From: Lacinutrix sp. WUR7
GTDB taxonomy: Bacteria > Bacteroidota > Bacteroidia > Flavobacteriales > Flavobacteriaceae
Direction: 5' to 3'
DNA: 64,000 nt
Assembly (NCBI RefSeq): GCF_016864015.1
Contig: NZ_CP045067.1
Coordinates: forward strand, 717,001 to 781,000
Shown here: positions 1-8,566 of the stretch, in pieces
Position numbering within the stretch: position 1 is the stretch's first letter
How the letters are laid out: the number at the start of each line of letters is the position of its first letter
Notes under the pieces: generated by a model
The model's database searches: none
Told to the model about the DNA's origin: nothing
What the model saw: the letters and a program-made list of their open reading frames with translations, nothing else
Translations under genes and position numbers: made by a program

Positions 1-146
1 AAAAATTTAATATCCCATTGCCCTTTATTTAATAATTTACTTGGTGTAAACTCCTGAACATTACTTCTTGCTGGCTCTTTTTCTTCTTGTGCAAACCCAA
101 CAAAGCTTATTGCTAATGCGATTGCTAATACGATTACTTTTTTCAT
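1..146 (-). CDS. Secreted protein of unknown function, N-terminal fragment
   Basis: Only the first 48 codons lie in the window; the gene runs off the left edge. The start ATG is at 146 on the minus strand. The first 19 residues form a clear Sec signal peptide (MKKVIVLAIALAISFVGFAQ, then EEKEPARSN), so the product is exported. The mature start contains the stretch TPSKLLNKGQWDIKF, which looks like the beginning of an outer-membrane or beta-barrel-type protein, but the fragment is too short to assign a family. It lies 29 bp downstream of the DUF547 gene in the same direction, so the two are probably co-transcribed. Confidence 0.7.
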   Translation of the reverse strand, partial: MKKVIVLAIALAISFVGFAQEEKEPARSNVQEFTPSKLLNKGQWDIKF

Positions 147-175
147 TTTTATGATTTCGTTTTATTCTTAGTTAG

Positions 176-892
176 TTATTGGTTGTTTATTTTCCAGTTG
201 TATTCAAAATACGTTAGCTTATAATCTGTTGGTATTTTTTCGGTTCTAATGGTATTTATATATTCTATTTCAGTTTTACCGTTCTTCGTAAAATCTTCTT
301 TATACCATTCTAATATTTTAGAACCAGCAACACTTTTATTTTTAGCATTTACTTTAATAAAATAATCTCCGTTTAAAGCCAATTGTGTTTGCTTTTGTAA
401 TTGCGCTTCTAAAGTAGTTGGTAAGTATGCTTTACTAATTAATGGCGGACAACCAACAGCGCCACAAACTAAAACAAAATGAAATCGAGGATCTTTAAAT
501 TCTGCTCGTAACAACTTGTTTTCTATAGTATTTAAGGATACTTTTTTACCCGCTACATGATGTAATGTCTTATCGAAAAAACCACTATCATCTAATGGTG
601 ATTTTGTTGGATAGTTATCCACCAATCCTTTAATTACCGATAAATTATACGCATTTATCCAAAAGGCTTGGTAATTTGCGGTATCACTTTTAGAAACCGT
701 TATTCCTTCCGCTATTTTTAAAACGGCATCTAAAGATTTGGTATCTTTTTTTATCGCATCATAGGCAACTTTTCCGTGTAAAACATTTGCTTTAAAAAAA
801 GCATCCGCTTGTGTAAAAAAGGTTTCTAAGTTTTGCGCTTTCGCGGAAAAACCTCCTAATAAAATTAATGCTACTAGTATTATTTTTTTCAT
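176..892 (-). CDS. DUF547 domain secreted protein
   Basis: 238 residues from the chosen ATG at 892. A longer reading from 940 exists but adds 16 residues in front of a good signal peptide (MKKIILVALILLGGFSAKAQ), so the internal start is preferred. The body shows DUF547 hallmarks: FWINAYNLSVI in the first third and CGAVGCPPLISKAY in the middle. The family is widespread in Bacteroidota; its activity is not established. It is expected to be periplasmic or surface exposed. The last signal-peptide codons contain one copy of a 14-bp motif (CGCTTTCGCGGAAA, 836-849) that recurs elsewhere in the window. It lies upstream of, and probably in an operon with, the truncated gene at the left edge. Confidence 0.85.
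   Translation of the reverse strand: MKKIILVALILLGGFSAKAQNLETFFTQADAFFKANVLHGKVAYDAIKKDTKSLDAVLKIAEGITVSKSDTANYQAFWINAYNLSVIKGLVDNYPTKSPLDDSGFFDKTLHHVAGKKVSLNTIENKLLRAEFKDPRFHFVLVCGAVGCPPLISKAYLPTTLEAQLQKQTQLALNGDYFIKVNAKNKSVAGSKILEWYKEDFTKNGKTEIEYINTIRTEKIPTDYKLTYFEYNWKINNQ
836..849 (+). repeat. 14-bp motif CGCTTTCGCGGAAA, copy 1
   Basis: Exact copy, inside the signal-peptide codons of the DUF547 gene (read there as FSAKA). One of five copies in the window; see findings. Confidence 0.8.
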
Positions 893-1149
893 TTTAATAT
901 GTTTTAATTCTTTTCTGTTACTCCTAAAAAATGCAGACAAAACGAATATCTTAATCGGTATAACTTTCGCTTCAGTCTAAAACACCTCTAGAAACTTTCA
1001 AAAAAATATTAAAAAAACTCTGGTCTCCATGCTTGAAAAAACCTTACAAAGCCACGTAGTTTATATCTATTCTAAATACCTCCTTCAGATTAAGTTTTTA
1101 TCTTGTATAACGACCTAATCACAATAGAATTAAAAAACCAAACTAAAAT

Positions 1150-2451
1150 ATGGAACATGTAGTTATTATAGGAAATGGTATTTCCGGCGTAACAGTAGCC
1201 CGACATATTCGAAAAAATTCCAATAAAAAGATCACTATCATCTCTGCCGAAACAGATTACTTTTTCTCGCGTACTGCACTAATGTACATATACATGGGAC
1301 ATATGAAGTTTGAGCATACACAACCTTATGAGAATTCGTTTTGGGAAAAAAATCGCATCGAATTAAAAAAAGGTTTTGTAACCTCCATAGATACCGAATC
1401 TAAAACACTGCAATTTGCAGAAGGCGACAGCTTACAATACGACAAATTAGTAATTGCGACTGGAAGTAAACCTAACAAATTTGGTTGGCCAGGACAAGAT
1501 TTAGAAGGTGCACAAGGTTTATATAGCAAACAAGATTTAGATAGTATAGAGCGTAATGCACCAGACAACAAAACCTGTAAACGTGCGGTTATTGTTGGTG
1601 GCGGATTAATAGGAATTGAATTAGCCGAAATGCTAAACTCTAGAAGTATTCCCGTAACTTTTTTAGTTAGAGAAAATAGTTTTTGGAACGGTGTTTTACC
1701 AGAAGGAGAAAGCGCGATGATTAATAGACATATAAAAAATCACCATATCGATTTACGATTAGGTTTCAATTTAAAGGAAATTAAATCGGATGAAAACGGC
1801 AAAGTAAAATCCATCGTTATTACCGAAACTGAAGAAGAAATAGACTGTAATGTTGTTGGTTTAACCGCAGGTGTTTCCCCAAATATCGATTTCCTTAAAT
1901 CTTCCACTATTGAAATTAATAGAGGTGTTTTAGTCAACAGACATTTAGAAACCAATATTCCAGATGTTTATGCGATTGGCGATTGTGCCGAGCAACGCGA
2001 TAGTGGTATTGGAGAACGCAGACCTATTGAAGCTGTTTGGTATACTGGAAGAATGATGGGAGAAACTTTAGCGCAAACCATTTGTGGTAATAGAATAGAA
2101 TACAAACCCAGACATTGGTTTAACTCTGCTAAATTCTTAGATATCGAATACCAAACCTATGGTTGGGTATATGCAAAACCAAGAGAAAACGAAGCGCATT
2201 TTCATTGGAAACACGAAGATGACACCAAATGTATTACGGTATGTTATGACACTACAAATAATACTTTTTTAGGTATTAATACCTTCGGAATTAGAATGCG
2301 TCATGAAATATTTGACCGTTGGCTAACCGAAAAACGCGATGTAGATTATGTTATGAAAAATCTACCGGAAGCTAACTTTGATCCAGAATTTTACAAGCAT
2401 TTTGAAAAAGACATTCTAGCTGCTTACACCAAACAATTACAAACAGCATAA
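1150..2451 (+). CDS. NAD(P)/FAD-dependent oxidoreductase
   Basis: 433 residues with the two-dinucleotide-fold layout of pyridine nucleotide-disulfide oxidoreductases. The FAD site is GNGISG at residues 8-13, the NAD(P)H site is VGGGLIG at about 149-155, an ATG motif (ATGSKPNKFG) is at about 103, and the FAD-closing YAIGDC motif is at about 275. No CxxxxC redox pair is seen next to the FAD site, so it is not a thioredoxin- or lipoamide-type enzyme; it resembles ferredoxin/rubredoxin or nitrite reductase-type NADH oxidoreductases. Ten bases separate it from the polyferredoxin gene downstream, so it probably passes electrons between NAD(P)H and that membrane iron-sulfur protein. The actual partner substrate is not evident. 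Confidence 0.85.
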   Translation: MEHVVIIGNGISGVTVARHIRKNSNKKITIISAETDYFFSRTALMYIYMGHMKFEHTQPYENSFWEKNRIELKKGFVTSIDTESKTLQFAEGDSLQYDKLVIATGSKPNKFGWPGQDLEGAQGLYSKQDLDSIERNAPDNKTCKRAVIVGGGLIGIELAEMLNSRSIPVTFLVRENSFWNGVLPEGESAMINRHIKNHHIDLRLGFNLKEIKSDENGKVKSIVITETEEEIDCNVVGLTAGVSPNIDFLKSSTIEINRGVLVNRHLETNIPDVYAIGDCAEQRDSGIGERRPIEAVWYTGRMMGETLAQTICGNRIEYKPRHWFNSAKFLDIEYQTYGWVYAKPRENEAHFHWKHEDDTKCITVCYDTTNNTFLGINTFGIRMRHEIFDRWLTEKRDVDYVMKNLPEANFDPEFYKHFEKDILAAYTKQLQTA

Positions 2452-2461
2452 CCCTAAAAAA

Positions 2462-4102
2462 ATGAGCAATAAAATAGATCACAGTATGTCTTTGGCAACA
2501 CCAGATGCCTTAAATATAACGACCAAACAAAAAATAGCCTTAGCCACTGGATTAATTGGATTATTTATACTAATTCTCGCTGTATTTAATGTAGACTTTC
2601 CTAACAGAGCGGTTTTCTTAACCATATCCTTAGGTTTGATTATTGGCGGAACCGTTGTATACTCTCGAGAAGCGTATCTCACCAAATTAGAAGGTATAAA
2701 AAATGATGGTGCTTGGTTTAAATCCATATCCTCACGAGGTGTTCTTGGTTGGGCATTAGGTGTTTTTTTAACGACATTTTATATCGTACTTTATTTCTTT
2801 CCTAAATACTTGGGATTAGGAGTTGATGGTGCTGCAAATACTGGTTTAGTTGCACTTTTCGATCCGTTAAGCAACCTATTAAGCGGTAATAACGCCAGTC
2901 AGTGGTTTGTTTACGGAACCTTATATACCGTCGCTATTTTAGCCTTTGGGTATAAGTTCATGCTAAAATACAGACACAACCGCTATCAGCAATTACGTAC
3001 CGCATCGGTAATGTTTTTTCAAACCGCATTTGCCTTTGTGATTCCAGAATTAATGGCGCGTTTAAATTCAGACGACTTCTCACTACCTTATAATGATCTT
3101 AAAAATATGTGGCCTTTAAACTACTATGCCTTTGATCAATGGCGAGTAGATCAGTTTATCAATGCACAAACTGTTGGGTTATTTTTCTTAATCTTAGGTG
3201 TGGTAATGATTTTTGTTATTTCCCCATTCCTAACGTACAAATATGGTAAACGTTGGTATTGTTCTTGGGTATGTGGTTGTGGCGGATTGGCAGAAACTGC
3301 AGGAGATGCGTTTAGACATTTAAGTGATAAAAGCACAAAAGCATGGAAATTTGAAAGATGGATGATTAATTCTGTCCTTGTATTTTCGGTAGTAACAACA
3401 GTGGCCGTAATATCTACTTATTTAGGTTACGATTCTGAAAAATACTGGTTTACAAAAAGCGCATTCTTAATTAGTATTGGTGTATTCTTAACCGTTTTAC
3501 TTGCAGGAATACTGTATTATAAAAGAGAAGAATTAAACAAAAGTGCCTTTAAAGGAGCTATTGGTTTTTATATTTTAACGATTGCTTTCTTGGTATTCTT
3601 TTCTTTCTTCGACTTAAGTCAGATAAAAATTAATGCTAGCTATTTTTCTTTCGGTTTAAACCAAAACACCTATAATTTTGATAGCGCATTACGAAGCTTT
3701 TATGGTTTCGGAATTGGTTCTATATTTTCTGGAGTTATCGGTACTGGATTCTATCCTATTTTAGGAAACAGAACTTGGTGTAGAATGGGTTGTCCAATGG
3801 CAACTATCATGGGAATCCAACAACGTTTATTTTCTAGATTTAGAATTACAACCAATGGCGGACAATGTATCTCATGTGGGAATTGTTCTAACAGTTGTGA
3901 AATGGGGATCGATGTTCGTGCGTATGCGCAAAAAGGAGAAAATATTGTACGTTCTAGTTGCGTTGGTTGCGGTGTTTGTAGCGCAGTTTGCCCAAGAGGT
4001 GTATTAAAATTAGAAAATGATAGTATGGATGGAAGAATTAATCCGACTGAAGTATTATTAGGAAACGATGTAGACCTTATGGACTTATTAAATAAAAACT
4101 AA
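2462..4102 (+). CDS. Membrane-bound 4Fe-4S polyferredoxin (NapH/FixG-like)
   Basis: 546 residues with several membrane helices, starting at about 25-65 and 95-115 and continuing through the middle. A cytoplasmic cysteine patch (CSWVCGCGG) is at about 267-275 and a second (CRMGCPMA) at about 440. Two 4Fe-4S motifs close the protein: CISCGNCSNSCEMG from about residue 469 and CVGCGVCSAVCPRG from about 500. This matches membrane ferredoxins of the NapH/CcoG type that move electrons across or along the inner membrane. It directly follows the FAD oxidoreductase, so an NAD(P)H to FAD to Fe-S electron path is the simplest reading. The final acceptor is unknown. Confidence 0.85.
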   Translation: MSNKIDHSMSLATPDALNITTKQKIALATGLIGLFILILAVFNVDFPNRAVFLTISLGLIIGGTVVYSREAYLTKLEGIKNDGAWFKSISSRGVLGWALGVFLTTFYIVLYFFPKYLGLGVDGAANTGLVALFDPLSNLLSGNNASQWFVYGTLYTVAILAFGYKFMLKYRHNRYQQLRTASVMFFQTAFAFVIPELMARLNSDDFSLPYNDLKNMWPLNYYAFDQWRVDQFINAQTVGLFFLILGVVMIFVISPFLTYKYGKRWYCSWVCGCGGLAETAGDAFRHLSDKSTKAWKFERWMINSVLVFSVVTTVAVISTYLGYDSEKYWFTKSAFLISIGVFLTVLLAGILYYKREELNKSAFKGAIGFYILTIAFLVFFSFFDLSQIKINASYFSFGLNQNTYNFDSALRSFYGFGIGSIFSGVIGTGFYPILGNRTWCRMGCPMATIMGIQQRLFSRFRITTNGGQCISCGNCSNSCEMGIDVRAYAQKGENIVRSSCVGCGVCSAVCPRGVLKLENDSMDGRINPTEVLLGNDVDLMDLLNKN

Positions 4103-4139
4103 GTGCTTGTATTTGCTCGTGTTTCGGATTTAACTTTCT

Positions 4140-5048
4140 ATGAAAAAGATACTATACCTATTCCTATTGTTGGCAAGTTGTAACGCTTTCGCGGAAAAAA
4201 CGTATGTCAAAACATATTATAAGAATGGTATAATAAAAGCGGAAGGTTGGATAGAAAACACGCATAAAATCGAGTATTGGAAATATTATTACCCAACCGG
4301 AAACTTAGAAAAAGCAGGTGTATTTAATGCAAATCTAGAAGATGGCTTTTGGAAATTTTATTACGACAATAAAAACCTAAAAGCCGAAGGGCATTTTTTA
4401 AACGGAAAACGATCTGGTTTTTGGACCTACTTCTATTCAGATAATACGCGAAATAAATTTGGACATTTCAAAAACGACTTAAAAACTGGTTGTTGGGAAA
4501 GCTATCATAGCAATGGAAACCTAATGTACAAAGGCAATTACAGCAAAGGCCTTTTTAATAATTATTGGAAATTCTATCATTTTAACGGTATACTAAAAAA
4601 AGAAGGTAACTTTGCACACGGAAAACCAACAGCATACTGGAAAAACTATTATCAAAATGGCACCCTAAAATCGGAAGGTCTTTTTAAAAACGGACAAGAA
4701 GATGGCTTTTGGGTTTATTATTTCGATAATGGAAAACAAAAGAAAACAGGGTATTTCAAAGTTGGTATAGAAACCAACTATTGGACCTTTTTCAAAACCA
4801 ATGGCACTAAAGAAAAAGAAGGTCATTATGTGAACGGAAAAAAAGCAGATTGGTGGTTGTTTTATGATAACATGGAAAAAGTGAATCATAGGTGTCAATT
4901 AAAAGACAATCAAAAAAACGGCTATTGCTTGATGTATAAAAACGAGAAACTAGTTTCTGCCAGTAAATTTTCAGAAGGAAAAAAAATTAAAACGTGGACT
5001 GATTTGGCCACTTTTAAAAGAGAAAATAAATTAAGTGATCTTAAGTAA
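4140..5048 (+). CDS. YwqK-like MORN-repeat lipoprotein
   Basis: 302 residues. The N-terminus (MKKILYLFLLLASCNAFA) reads as a signal peptide with a possible lipobox LASC and Cys14. The rest is about nine tandem units of roughly 24 residues of the type NGxLKxEGxFxNGKxxGxWxYY, the MORN_2 pattern of the YwqK family. Such repeats form extended beta structures, and the family is often labelled an antitoxin by homology only; no toxin is visible here. It ends directly in front of the next glycosyltransferase ATG, so it is likely in the same operon. A copy of the 14-bp motif lies in its signal-peptide codons at 4184-4197. Confidence 0.8.
   Translation: MKKILYLFLLLASCNAFAEKTYVKTYYKNGIIKAEGWIENTHKIEYWKYYYPTGNLEKAGVFNANLEDGFWKFYYDNKNLKAEGHFLNGKRSGFWTYFYSDNTRNKFGHFKNDLKTGCWESYHSNGNLMYKGNYSKGLFNNYWKFYHFNGILKKEGNFAHGKPTAYWKNYYQNGTLKSEGLFKNGQEDGFWVYYFDNGKQKKTGYFKVGIETNYWTFFKTNGTKEKEGHYVNGKKADWWLFYDNMEKVNHRCQLKDNQKNGYCLMYKNEKLVSASKFSEGKKIKTWTDLATFKRENKLSDLK
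4184..4197 (+). repeat. 14-bp motif CGCTTTCGCGGAAA, copy 2
   Basis: Exact copy, in the signal-peptide end of the YwqK-like gene (read there as AFAE). Confidence 0.8.
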
Positions 5049-5741
5049 ATGCCCAAAATAAAAGTAATAATACCTGCTTATAACGAACAAGACTCTATTG
5101 CGAATGTTATTCATGACATTCCTAAAACGGTAGATGAAGTTATTGTGGTTAGTAATAACTCTACTGATGCTACAGAAGCGAATGCAAAAAATGCTGGTGC
5201 AACCGTTTTAACCGAAAACAGAAAAGGCTATGGATACGCTTGTTTAAAAGGGATGGATTACATTTCAAAACAAGAAAGCCAACCAGATATTGTTGTTTTT
5301 CTGGATGGCGATTATAGCGATTTTCCGGAAGAATTAACCAAAATAGTAGCACCAATTATTGATAATAACACCGATTTTGTAGTTGGAGCACGAGTGAAAG
5401 AACTTCGGGAATTAGGTTCTATGACACCACAACAAGTTTTTGGTAATTGGCTAGCAACCTTTTTAATGAAAGTCTTTTTTGGTGCAAAATTCACAGACCT
5501 TGGACCATTTAGAGCCATTAAATACGACAAACTTTTAGCTTTAAAAATGGAAGACAAAACTTATGGTTGGACTGTAGAAATGCAACTAAAAGCTTTAAAA
5601 CAAAAATTAACATATATAGAAATACCTGTAAACTACAGAAACCGAATTGGGGTTTCTAAAGTATCAGGAACTGTAAAAGGAAGCGTTTTTGCAGGAATTA
5701 AAATCCTTGGATGGATTTTTAAATACAGCTTTAAAAAATGA
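5049..5741 (+). CDS. Family 2 glycosyltransferase (DPM1-like)
   Basis: 230 residues forming a single GT-A domain. VIIPAYNEQDSI at residues 6-17 is the nucleotide-sugar-binding start, and FLDGDYSD at about 84-91 carries the metal-binding DxD. The short length without C-terminal membrane helices fits polyprenyl-phosphate mannose or glucose synthases, so it may charge a lipid carrier with a sugar for the membrane glycosyltransferases nearby. It starts at the base after the upstream stop codon, and its own stop overlaps the next gene by four bases (ATGA), so the two glycosyltransferases are translationally coupled. Confidence 0.85.
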   Translation: MPKIKVIIPAYNEQDSIANVIHDIPKTVDEVIVVSNNSTDATEANAKNAGATVLTENRKGYGYACLKGMDYISKQESQPDIVVFLDGDYSDFPEELTKIVAPIIDNNTDFVVGARVKELRELGSMTPQQVFGNWLATFLMKVFFGAKFTDLGPFRAIKYDKLLALKMEDKTYGWTVEMQLKALKQKLTYIEIPVNYRNRIGVSKVSGTVKGSVFAGIKILGWIFKYSFKK

Positions 5742-7228
5742 TTTTAGAAACCACAATCATCATTATCTATTCGATTGCATTGTTGCTTATTTTCTTTTAT
5801 GCAATAGCACAACTTAATCTGTTGTTCAATTATATTGCTGCACAAAAGAAGGAAGATAATTCGCCGCAATTAGACTTTAATAATCCAGACGAAATTCCTT
5901 ACGTAACCATACAACTTCCGGTGTATAACGAGTTGTATGTTATGGAGCGTTTGCTAGATAATATTGCAAAAATAGAATACCCAAAAGACAAGTTAGAGAT
6001 TCAGGTTTTAGACGATTCTACAGACGAAACTATTGCAACTACAGCTGCTCAAATTGAAAAAATAAAAGCACAAGGTTTAGATATCATTCATATTTGCAGA
6101 TCTAACAGAGAAGGCTTCAAAGCTGGGGCTTTAAAAGAAGGTTTAAAAATTGCAAAAGGAGAATATATAGCCATTTTTGATGCCGATTTCCTTCCTAATA
6201 AAAACTGGTTACTACAAACCATTCCGCATTTTAAAGACAAACAAATTGGCGTGGTACAAACCCGTTGGGCGCACATCAACAGAAACTACTCTACACTAAC
6301 AAAAATTCAAGCTTTTGCCTTAGATGCACATTTCACTTTAGAGCAAGTAGGTAGAAATAGTAAAGGACATTTTATTAACTTTAATGGTACCGCAGGTGTT
6401 TGGCGAAAAGCATGTATTCTTGACGCAGGAAACTGGGAAGGAGATACGTTAACCGAAGATTTAGATTTAAGCTACAGAGCACAACTTAAAAACTGGAAAT
6501 TTAAATATTTAGAAGATGTAGAAACTCCTGCAGAATTACCTGTAGTAATTAGTGCAGCACGTTCGCAACAGTTTCGATGGAATAAAGGAGGCGCAGAAAA
6601 CTTTAGAAAAATGATGTTTAAAGTGCTTAAAAGCAAAAACATTTCTGCAAAAACAAAAATGCACGGCTTACTACATTTATTAAACTCTACCATGTTTTTA
6701 AACGTACTTATTGTTGCCATTTTAAGTATCCCAATGCTATATATTAAAAACGAATACGCACACTTAAAAAACTATTTTTACGTGATGAGTTTCTTTGTAA
6801 TAAGCACGCTTATTTTCTTTGTTTGCTACTGGTTTATGTTTAAAAAAATATATGGTAGTTCGTTAAAGAACTTTATACAATACATTGGACTTTTCTTTAC
6901 CTTTTTCTCTATCGCAATGGGTTTTTCTCTGCATAACTCTATTGCTGTTTTAGAAGGTCATTTTGGTAAGCGTAGTGATTTTGTACGTACACCAAAATTT
7001 AATATTAATAAAGTTACCGATAGCTGGAAAGGCAACAAATACTTAAAGAAAAACATATCGGCACATGTGATTATAGAAGGTATCCTCATGCTGTATTTCG
7101 CATTTGGTATGTATAGCGCATTTGTAGTTGGTGATCAAGGTGGCGATTTTGGATTATTCCCTTTTCACCTGATGCTTTTCTTAGGTTTCGGATTTGTATT
7201 TTTAAAATCCTTAACCTCTAAAGCCTAG
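5738..7228 (+). CDS. Membrane family 2 glycosyltransferase (cellulose-synthase-like)
   Basis: 496 residues. One N-terminal helix (about 5-28) is followed by a GT-A domain with IQLPVYNELYV, the DxD motif FDADF, the catalytic TED (LTEDLDLSYR) and QQFRWNKGG, the Q(Q/R)xRW signature of processive beta-glycosyltransferases. Several membrane helices follow from about residue 320 to the end. This layout is that of cellulose synthase-like and glucomannan synthase-like enzymes that polymerise a sugar and pass it through the inner membrane. The product cannot be inferred. It overlaps the upstream glycosyltransferase by four bases. Confidence 0.85.
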   Translation: MILETTIIIIYSIALLLIFFYAIAQLNLLFNYIAAQKKEDNSPQLDFNNPDEIPYVTIQLPVYNELYVMERLLDNIAKIEYPKDKLEIQVLDDSTDETIATTAAQIEKIKAQGLDIIHICRSNREGFKAGALKEGLKIAKGEYIAIFDADFLPNKNWLLQTIPHFKDKQIGVVQTRWAHINRNYSTLTKIQAFALDAHFTLEQVGRNSKGHFINFNGTAGVWRKACILDAGNWEGDTLTEDLDLSYRAQLKNWKFKYLEDVETPAELPVVISAARSQQFRWNKGGAENFRKMMFKVLKSKNISAKTKMHGLLHLLNSTMFLNVLIVAILSIPMLYIKNEYAHLKNYFYVMSFFVISTLIFFVCYWFMFKKIYGSSLKNFIQYIGLFFTFFSIAMGFSLHNSIAVLEGHFGKRSDFVRTPKFNINKVTDSWKGNKYLKKNISAHVIIEGILMLYFAFGMYSAFVVGDQGGDFGLFPFHLMLFLGFGFVFLKSLTSKA

Positions 7229-7256
7229 TTATAATTTGGGCGTTTCTTTTTTTAAT

Positions 7257-7282
7257 CCTGCCAGGTTTCCAAAACCTTACAG
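7257..7282. repeat. Degenerate inverted repeat (CCTGnnAGGTTT type)
   Basis: CCTGCCAGGTTT followed by AAAACCTTACAG forms an imperfect inverted repeat. It resembles the palindrome at 47319-47345 and may act as a terminator-like hairpin downstream of the glycosyltransferase operon. Confidence 0.45.
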
Positions 7283-7374
7283 CATCATAAAAAGTCGCGC
7301 TTTCCGCTATATCTTTTTTGCCTTGTTCTCGATACCAATTTGCTCATACTTCACAAATGCACTCGAACAGACGC

Positions 7375-7405
7375 AAAAAAAGGATGCCGCATCAATCGCT
7401 AACGC
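7375..7405 (+). repeat. Interspersed repeat, copy A
   Basis: This stretch (AAAAAAAGGATGCCG, then CAATCGCTAACGC) recurs inverted at 25036-25065 with only a three-base block different. Both copies are intergenic, each near the 3' end of a gene. It looks like part of a dispersed noncoding element. Confidence 0.6.
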
Positions 7406-7411
7406 AGTTCA

Positions 7412-7932
7412 TTACTCCATTTTATGCACTTCTAGTTCGATTTCAATCAGGAATTCTGGCACTGCCAATTCTTTAACGCCAAGCCAAGAACCAGTTGGAA
7501 ATTGTTTCGTATAAATAGAATTTCGATAGGCTGCATTTTCTAAAAACAAAGCCATGTTTGTCGTAAAAACATTTTCTACAACCACATCATCAAATGTGCA
7601 ACCGTAATGTTTTAAAATTTTATCTAAATCGGCATAACAATTTTTCATTTGCTGTCCTAAATCACCAATAGCTGTAGGGTTTCCTTCATCATCCATACTT
7701 ACAGCTCCAGAAATTTTAATGGCATTTCCAATTTTTACGGCATGAGAATATCCGTACGCTTTTTCAACCTCTGGTCGAAGTAAAAAATATTCTGCGTTTC
7801 GGTTTTAACAATTATCTCTTTTTCTACTATCATTTCTTTTTCCTCTTGTTTGCAACTTTACATGCTAACTGCAATAGAGAAAAGAAATAGAATTAGGAAT
7901 ACATTTTTAGAAAGATTGCTTTGTTTTTTCAT
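7412..7932 (-). pseudogene. Broken RidA-family lipoprotein gene
   Basis: The intact part (stop at 7412, upstream to about 7792) encodes a RidA/YjgF-type domain: YGYSHAVKIGNAIKISGAVS and ending FLIEIELEVHK. RidA proteins remove reactive enamine/imine intermediates. Upstream on the minus strand an ATG at 7932 opens a typical lipoprotein signal peptide (MKKQSNLSKNVFLILFLF, then SIAVSM). Codon 25 is TAA (7858-7860), just before the expected lipobox Cys, and the same frame continues SCKQEEKEMIVEKEIIVKTET. A frameshift at about 7793-7796 then joins it to EYFLLRPEVEK in the RidA frame. Two independent lesions make a pseudogene likely. A shorter start at 7833 would avoid the stop but not the frameshift. 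Confidence 0.75.
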
Positions 7933-7994
7933 ATTGGTAATTGTTTATTTACTATTATATTTAGTTTTCTGATTTTCTTTTTTTAATCTAAAAT

Positions 7995-8342
7995 TTATCT
8001 TTTCATCAACTTGTCTAAAAGACCCAATAATTGGAAGGATTTCTTTTTAGATTCTACTATATTATAGGTATAGTTTTCTTTAAAGTTTTTAATGCCAATT
8101 CTATCTTCTGGTGTTCTTTCCTCCGCATTAGCTATGTAAGTGGTATCCAATTCCCCTTTGTTACCTATATTACGGCAAATAGCTTCATATACGCCTAAAT
8201 TGTCGGTTATTTTTTTCACAACTTCTTCCAATTCAAAAACGTTATAGCTAGATGCTGCTTCTGTTGCTTTTTTATTTTTTGTTATTAAAAACAATAAGAA
8301 GAAGACTATTAGAATGCCAATTAAAGTATTATTTGGTTTCAT
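7995..8342 (-). CDS. Small single-helix membrane protein, function unknown
   Basis: 115 residues. An N-terminal hydrophobic segment (about residues 6-22, TLIGILIVFFLLFLIT) is followed by a charged, lysine-rich soluble part with no recognised motif. It could be an anchored periplasmic or cytoplasmic protein. It is oriented with the RidA pseudogene downstream and is divergent from the GT-C gene. No family could be named. Confidence 0.55.
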   Translation of the reverse strand: MKPNNTLIGILIVFFLLFLITKNKKATEAASSYNVFELEEVVKKITDNLGVYEAICRNIGNKGELDTTYIANAEERTPEDRIGIKNFKENYTYNIVESKKKSFQLLGLLDKLMKR

Positions 8343-8554
8343 GATCTTTAGTTTTTTTTAATAGGTACAGCTTATTAACTACATAATGTAATCTACTGCA
8401 TATAACAAACTTACATATTTTTTAAAAACCAAAACAGCGTATAAACACCTAATTATGAGTTTAATAACTATTTTACGCAAAGAAAAATTCACTCCTTGTT
8501 ATTTTAAATACTATAGTAATTTTAAACCTATAAAGCCGACAAACAAATAATATT

Positions 8555-8562
8555 TATATTTG
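8555..8562 (+). promoter_or_regulatory. Bacteroidota -7 box TATATTTG
   Basis: Perfect match to TAnnTTTG. It ends only four bases before the ATG of the GT-C gene, so the transcript would be almost leaderless or the true start lies further in. No clear -33 TTG was seen. Confidence 0.45.
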
Positions 8563-8566
8563 ATCC

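Noticed and set aside
4200-4980. Periodic repeats as a DNA satellite
   Set aside because: The periodicity comes from MORN-type protein repeats; the DNA units are too diverged.
7236-7514. Open frame of 92 codons on the plus strand
   Set aside because: It lies over intergenic repeats and antisense to the RidA domain, and shows no protein-like features.
8450-8554. 31-codon ORF upstream of the GT-C gene
   Set aside because: Very short, AT-biased, and without protein-like features.
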